Of a stretch of 64,000 nucleotides of DNA, positions 58,440-64,000 are shown piece by piece; the stretch's first letter is position 1, and every line of letters begins with the position of its first letter. A model generated the notes under the pieces. The model saw only the letters and a list, made by a program, of their open reading frames with translations, searched no databases and was not told the DNA's origin. The stretch comes from Pinus tabuliformis. Lineage: Eukaryota; Streptophyta; Pinopsida; Pinales; Pinaceae. A program made the position numbers and the translations under genes. The stretch spans positions 917,630,979 to 917,694,978 of the forward strand of contig CM062815.1 of assembly GCA_031772625.1 (NCBI GenBank), written 5' to 3'.

Positions 58440-59900
58440 TGGGCGAAGTGGAGGCGAAGACCTACCCCACTGCCATCACTATCTTATTCATATCTTCAAT
58501 GAAATTTCGCTTGGAGAGGTGCTTCTTGTAAATTTTCAACCTATTTCCATTACAAGTGTGGGGATGGCTTCCACATCAATGGTTCTGATCAGAACTGAAC
58601 CATTGTCATTACATTTTTCCACAATCTACGGTCCCAACCATCTTGTCCTCAGCTTGCCTTTGAAGTCTTTATACCCTAAGTCATAGTGCAGTGCCCAATG
58701 TCCCTCTTGGAATTACTTGCCCTTGACATTTTTCTCATGCCATATCTTCCTCTAAAGCTGAACTACCTCTGTGTGGAGAAGGGCCTGTAATCTTTGTTCA
58801 TCCAATCCATTGAGCTAGAGTAGTCTTTCCCTCTGTGCATGGCTAAGGTCTAGGTCCAGCTAAGCTACCATCCTTAGTGTATTGTATTCAAATTCTATTG
58901 ACAAAAAAGCCTTCTTCCCATAGACAATTTCATATGGTGTGAACCGTGCAGTGGTCTTCCATGTTGTGTTGTAGGCCCAGGTGGCCTCAACTAGTCTATC
59001 AGCCCAATATTTTCTGCTGTTGCTCACTACCTTGGTCATAATTCCTTCCAAAGCTATATTAGTGACTTCCACCTACCCATTGGCTTGTGGATGGTAAGGG
59101 GTGGAAGTCCTGTGCTTGATTTTATGATGTGCGAACAGGTCTTCATTCAAATTGGAAGTGAAATGACTGCCTTGATCTATGACCAATTCTCTTGGATACC
59201 CAAACTTATAGAATATGTTCTCTTAAAAACTCAGCTACTTTTTCCTCTGTTGCTACCCATTTTTTTAGATAATCGATGCACACAATGATGTATTGCTTCG
59301 GTTTTGAAGGAGGGTTGATAGGACCCACAAAGTCCATGCCCCACTTCTCAAATGGCTCAAAGGTCACTTGAGGTTGCATGGCCATCTCATCCTTTGGAGT
59401 AGGTTTCCCCATTCTTTTACACTGATCATATTGGATGGTCTATCTCCTCACATCTTGATGAAGATTGGGCCAATAGTAGCCTGCCTGTAATATTTTGAAG
59501 CAGTCCTCTTTGTTGCAAAATGGCCTCCACAAGGCCCATCATGACAGTTCAGGAGAATGTCAAAAACTTCTTCCTCCCTGACACATCTTCTCAAGATCTG
59601 ATATGGGCCAAGTTTGAAGATATTGCCCCCAATCCATGTGAAAGGGGTGTCTTTCCTCACGATCTTGCTCTTCTCTTTTGAGGACAAGTGTGGTGGGAAT
59701 TGTGCTAAAACCAAGTAATTTGCTATATCAGCAAACCATGGAGAGAGTATTGAGATAGAAAATAAGTGTTCATCTAGCATTTGATCATCCACCATTCCTT
59801 CTTCACCTCTAGGAAAATTTACTCTAGACAAAAAGTCAGCAACAACATCTTCTTTACCAGGCTTATCAACAATGGTCAAATCAAACTACTACAGTAAATG
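58440..59900 (-). pseudogene. C pol: integrase
   Basis: Minus-strand order: RNase H end/linker (VDKPGKEDVVADFLSR, about 59875), zinc-binding region with LLNCHDGPCGGHFATKRT (about 59553-59500), integrase core with WGMDFVGP (about 59335), LVIDQGSHFTSN (about 59190) and, after a stop, the NG(stop)VEVTN segment at about 59080-59060 that carries the Glu, then ATWAYNTTWKTT (about 58980) and the C-terminal domain (QRERLL, GKLRTRWLGP near 58640, ending near 58440). DDE residues are readable but stops and frameshifts interrupt. Its role is integration of the cDNA. Confidence 0.82.
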
Positions 59901-61085
59901 CAAACATCTAATAATGCAAGCATTTACATCTGGTTTGTTCATTAAATATCTTATTGCAGCATACCAGTGTGTACAAAGGTTTGATAGCCTGTGATGTAAT
60001 GTCTGAATTTGTTTAAGGAATGCACTACAACTAGGAGTTCCTTCTCGGTTACCGTGTAGTTTAAATCCGCCTTTGACAAATTTTTACTTATAAAGTATAT
60101 GGCATGAGGTAACGTTTCATCAATCTATCCTAAGGATACTCCCATTGCTTTGTTCGAGGCATCTGTGTGAATGTGGAAAGGTAGGGCCTAGTTTGGGACT
60201 CTCAAAATTGGGGCAGTCACAAGTTTTCTTTTCAAGGTATCTCAGGCTTCTTGATAGTTTTCAGTCCATATGAACTCAACATCTTTTCCTAAAAGACCAA
60301 ACAACGGAGAGGCTAACTTACTGAAATCTTTAATGAATCTTTTGTAATATCTAGCTAATCCTAGGAAACTTCAGACATCTCTCACCTTTTGAGGAGGTGT
60401 GACCCTTTGGATGATGGCAACTTTGTCGGGGCCACCTTCAATCCTTGTTGAGATATTGCATGACCTAGCACGGTCCCCTTAGTCATCAAAAATTCACATT
60501 TTTCCGGACTAAGGGACAGGTTCATTTCAATACATTTGTCCAAAATTTTTCCCAATTTAGATAACGCTTCCTAAAATTTAGAACCATAAGGAGTGAAATC
60601 ATCCATATATATTTCCACTGCATCATGAACCAGTTTAGAAAATATACTCAATACTGCTCTCTGGAAAGTGGCTACAGCATTGCACAAACCAAAAAGAAGG
60701 ATCCGATATTCAAAGGTATCCCAAGGACAAGTGAAAGTGGTCTTATCTTGGTCTTCCAAGATGATTCGAATTTGATTGTACCTGCTAAACCCATCTAGGA
60801 AGGAGAAAAACTTTTTCCCCGCCTGACCATCTAACACTTGATCTATGAAAGGCAAAGGAAGATGGTCCCTTTTAGTGGCTTTGTTTAGTTCCTAATAGTC
60901 GAAACAGATTCTCCACTTACCATTTTCTTTTGGCACTAGCACCAAAGGAGAGACCCATTCACTATCAGAGATGGGGTAGATGAATCCTGCATCAAGTAAT
61001 TTTTGCAATTCTTCCTTAACAGTGTCTTTAAGGGCTGGATTCATCCTCCTTTGAGGCTGCCTAATTGGTTTGCAATCTTCCTTAA
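59901..61085 (-). pseudogene. C pol: reverse transcriptase and RNase H (start removed by B2)
   Basis: Minus strand from 61085: EDCKPIRQPQRRMNPALKD, WVSPLVLVPKENGKWRICFD followed by a stop in place of the usual Arg, FFSFLDGFSRYNQI (first catalytic Asp), FGLCNAVATFQRAV, and YMDD at 60598-60609, which is intact. RNase H follows with HTDASN (about 60170), KNLSKADLNYTVTEKELL (about 60090-60035) and many stops after 59990. The protease and the RT start lie beyond B2, outside the window. Confidence 0.85.
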
Positions 61086-62119
61086 TGTTATAGACATATT
61101 TGGGCACTGCAACCCCAATCATATATTTCCATAAACCGAAGGCTTCTGAGTCCCTAAAAGTGTTGTCTCATACCCTAAAGGAACAAGGTCAGCTGATTAC
61201 ATCATCTCCCAGAAGTTCTCCATGGAAAACTGCTCAGAACTGGTCAAAACTGGACCATACAGACTGCTCAGTGCTAAGGGTGCGATGCATCTCACCAGCT
61301 CAGTCCAAAAAAGTGTGATGCATAATGGAAATCCCTTCTGCAGGGTGCGATGGGTGAGAGTAGACAAATGGCAGAGATGGTTTGCAAGGTGGATGATCGT
61401 GGAATCTTTTAGAAACTTCTCTTGTGACACTTGCCTCTCTGAATTCGCCCAGGGATGAGTAATAGATCATGAATCTCCAAGTGGAACCAAGAACTATCAG
61501 AGAGAGGACACTAATCAAAATCCCAGAAGCTGACTCACCCCCCTACAAACATCCATATATGGATCCCTCATCCCAGAGATCCGGAGGCTGGAATCTTGTA
61601 TTTTGTAAGGAAGTGTTGTTGGTTTCTTGGTGGAACATCATAGTGTTGTGTGATCTAAGCTTTTCATGAGGTGAAGAAGGGCTTTCATACTGGGAGGATG
61701 ACACTGGGTCAGATCAATGGGTTGTAATCCTCTCTTCTATTCTTTCTATCAATAAAGCTATTCGAGTTTTCCTCCACATCCTTGTATGTTTGATAATATA
61801 AGCATTTGTGCGGTCAATATATATCTGGTCCTATATTGTTTATTATTGTAGATCTTTATACTTTGATGGTGTTATGCTGCTTTGACTTTGAAGGTGCTCT
61901 TTGAAGCGGGGCAAGCAAGGAAGGAGAGACAAAGATCTGTCAGAGGGAAGAGGAAACAAGTAAGGAACCAAGCAAAGGATTGAGGTTGGTACTCTGCTTC
62001 TCTCTCATCTACTTCTCATAAAGGAAAATGAAAGTAACTTTAGTTTGTTTGTTTCTAAGATAGCTACCCGTCTTAATGGGACTAGCAGCTCTGCATGGAC
62101 ACTAGATTTCTCGATAACA
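61086..62119 (+). repeat. B2 5' LTR
   Basis: TGTTATAGACAT to CTCGATAACA, 1034 bp. Flanked on the left by CTTAA of C pol (probable TSD, other side not visible). A TATA-like CATATAT is at 61554-61560 and an AATAAAG signal at about 61751. Confidence 0.9.
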
Positions 62120-62122
62120 AAA

Positions 62123-62140
62123 TGGTGACTCCACTAGGGA
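62123..62140 (+). other. B2 primer-binding site
   Basis: TGGTGACTCCACTAGGGA, identical to the A site and one base different from B1. Confidence 0.65.
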
Positions 62141-63632
62141 TCGAATAACCTGTTTGCTTGTCTATATTTGTTTTCTTTATAAACTACAGATGGAGCCTGA
62201 AGTTAAGCCAGCTAGCCTTCGAACTACATTTGCTATGTAAGTGCAAAGTAGATCAATGTTGCTTCAGTTAATCTTCGGGTTTTGTTTATAAATTGAACAA
62301 TCGATTTGCAACCATCCTAATTTCCCTGGTGGTGGCTCAAGTAACCTCTTTAGATCAGCCCCTGTGATTTATGTTTATTGACTATCATTAGCTCAGCCTA
62401 AATCCTTGAACTGAGCTACAAACTATGATCAAAAACCAAGTAAAGTCTCATTCCTGTACCATCGCACCCTCTCTTCAAGGAAATCTGGATGCATCGCACC
62501 TCCCGTGTGCAGTAGGTGAGATGCATCCCTGTTTCCCTATGTTAGAGGTGCGATGATAAGAAAAGGCTAATTCTGCCTCCAGATTTTGGTTTTTCTTGCC
62601 TCTCTTTAGCTTTATTCAAGAGTTTTGTTGTCTATGATCAATATACCACTGTGGAAACTCCATTCCTTTGCATGATTCTGCCTCCATTGTACAAAGAATT
62701 GTGAATGTTTTTATGTATTGTGTGCCATTTACAGTTCTCTTTTACAAAGAAGTAGCTTAATCGAACTATCATTTTTTGATTTGGAAGTGTCGCAACTATC
62801 GTTTTCAATCAAAGAAAAGAATCCTATTATTCTTGATGGTCGATTACACTGTTACTCTTGTAGTTGATTTGAATTAGTAGTTTTTCAAGTTTCGAAAGCA
62901 GTTTTCGATTCAAAATCGCAAAGTATCGTCATTATCTTCCTTTCATATTTTGAAGAAAAATTGTCAATACTGTTACTTTGAAAAGATAATTAAGGTTTAT
63001 ACTTACCATTCTTTCTGTCATTCACACATTAAGAAAGCAAAAATCAAATACATGCATGTGCATTTGTATTGAGACTACTTGTTGGTTTGATTTAGGACAG
63101 TGCATCTAGTGTGTGCTCTCTGCTCTATGTTGAAAGAATCTCATTTCTCTTTCCTTAGTAGCTAGGATTTTCATTGCAAAAAGAAGATTAAACAATTGTT
63201 TATCATCTTGGATTGCATTTTAGGAATTGTATATCTACATCATGTGGTGAACCTAAAAGGCAAATTTCTTAAGAAATATCAACTGTAAAATAAATTCAAT
63301 GAACAGAAAAATGCTTTGGAACCTAACACACAACATTTAGAAGTCTAGGCTAAAGACATATTCCAGCGTCGTAAAGCCTGGTAACTATCGCTTTCATTGT
63401 AGGTTGGGTGATTTCTCCTCTTTGAGACGACAAGTGCCAGTACAGACTTGTGCTCCCACGTACCATCGAGTATATATTTGGAAACCACAATAGGCTATAT
63501 CCTTTATCCTTAGGAAGCTGTGTCTGCCGCTGTATCGATCACAATGCACTAAACACAACATTCGGGAAGATTGACTGTCGTACCGTAAAAATTATTCTGC
63601 AGTTTTGCGATTGGTTTGGTAATCCCTCTGTC
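62141..63632 (+). other. B2 untranslated leader
   Basis: Collinear with B1 13151-14680. GATGCATCGCACC and GGTGAGATGCATCCC motifs are near 62491 and 62515. No gene. Confidence 0.65.
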
Positions 63633-64000
63633 TATTGGAAATAATACTGAGAGGGGGGGTGTATCAGTATTATCAAATTCTTTTCAATATACCATCCAGA
63701 TTTATACTTTAAATTATTCTTCCAATATTAATAATTAACTTGTATGTCGGTACCATATAATAATGAACAAGAACAGTGAAAAACAGATAGTCACACCAAA
63801 TAACACCAGATATAAGGTGGAAACCCAATGTGGGTGAAAACCACCTGCTGCAATATGTCTCTATCTTCTTTCAATTAGAACTTATTTTACAATGATTTTG
63901 TACTAGTGCAGTCCTTTACCAGTACGCAGGCTGCAACCTGCAGAGAGCTACAACTCTCTCTCTCATTTTCCAGTCTCTCCTGGAAGGGAGCTACAACCCC
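63633..64000 (+). mobile_element. G: start of another copia-type LTR, inserted in B2
   Basis: B2 stops matching B1 after ...CCCTCTGTC, and a new sequence starts TATTGGAAATAATACTGAGA followed by a G run. This is close to the TGTTGGAAATACTGAGAGG start of SIRE-like copia LTRs, with A for G at the second base. It then has AAGGTGGAAACCCAATGTGG near 63816 and repeated GAGCTACAACTC words near 63944. It runs off the window. Confidence 0.7.

Larger units (their letters stand above)
52054..64000 (-). mobile_element. C: Ty3/gypsy retrotransposon on the minus strand, with accessory gene; continues off the window
   Basis: Read on the minus strand (right to left): pol (61085 to 58440), a repeat-rich spacer, an accessory gene (56627 to 54149), a polypurine tract and the 3' LTR (54111 to 52054). 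RT precedes integrase, so the type is gypsy. It is inserted in the D2 LTR (likely TSD unit TGTAA at 52049-52053; the other copy is outside). From 61086 it is interrupted by B2 and G; gag and the 5' LTR are beyond the window. Sense accessory genes after integrase are known in some Tat-like gypsy elements. Confidence 0.75.
61086..64000 (+). mobile_element. B2: second B element, 5' part, inserted in C pol
   Basis: LTR 61086-62119, primer site 62123-62140 and leader to 63632 match B1 12085-14670. Orientation is opposite to C. At 63633 the match to B1 stops and another LTR (G) begins. The B2 coding part and 3' end would lie outside the window. Confidence 0.9.

Noticed and set aside
60892-61122. 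A 76-codon minus-strand frame starting MIGVAVPKYVYN and running into RT
   Set aside because: The first 12 residues are the B2 LTR read backwards; the same peptide appears at 18941-18708 from the B1 LTR. The real C pol starts upstream of B2, so this start is chimeric.
1-64000. Host protein-coding genes, tRNA and rRNA genes
   Set aside because: No exon-like frames outside mobile elements and no clover-leaf or rRNA core sequence noticed by eye; a tRNAscan and Rfam search would be decisive.

Overview
This window looks like intergenic DNA from a large, repeat-rich seed-plant genome. I favour a gymnosperm, on the style of the Ty3/gypsy gag-pol fragments and on the age and nesting of the LTR retrotransposons, but that is inference. 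I find no host gene, tRNA, rRNA or CRISPR array. Almost everything is a mobile element or a relic of one, and every coding region I recognise is broken.

I use letters for the elements. Left part (1-38969): an old Ty1/copia element, E1 (LTR 3554-4612, gag, protease, integrase, RT and RNase H on the + strand), is cut into pieces by later insertions. Element A (7279-23699, LTR element with gypsy-type gag, TSD CCTGG) sits between the E1 integrase and RT, and itself contains element B1 (12085-19949, gypsy-type gag/protease only, TSD CTAGG). Element F (24711-28728, TSD GAATG) sits in the E1 RT/RNase H and carries a broken accessory gene. Copia element D1 (29668-37939, TSD CATCT/CATCC) sits near the E1 3' end. 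E1 ends in a truncated 3' LTR (38336-38969).

Middle (38970-45359): unclassified AT-rich DNA, a 1.2-kb non-autonomous hAT-like DNA transposon (40684-41894, 8-bp TSD AAATGAAT), and a second copy of the 3.5 kb that precedes E1 at the window start. Right part (45360-64000): E2, a second copy of E1 lacking the A and F insertions, then the start of a D LTR (51056-52053) at the same site as D1. That LTR is cut by gypsy element C (minus strand, 2-kb LTR, accessory gene and pol), which is cut by B2 (61086 on), which is cut by another LTR start, G (63633 on). The right end is therefore a five-level nest running off the window: E2 > D2 > C > B2 > G.

The left arm, E and the D insertion occur in both halves in the same order and orientation, so the simplest history is one direct segmental duplication. 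A, F, the hAT-like element and C entered only one copy; the matching empty sites for A, F and the hAT-like element are visible in the other copy, so insertions and duplication can be put in order. The most promising leads are a homologous accessory gene in C and F (in C it lies 3' of pol; in F it is the only gene), a dense one-strand run of W-box-like TTGAC motifs in the E LTR, and several ancestral lesions shared by E1 and E2.
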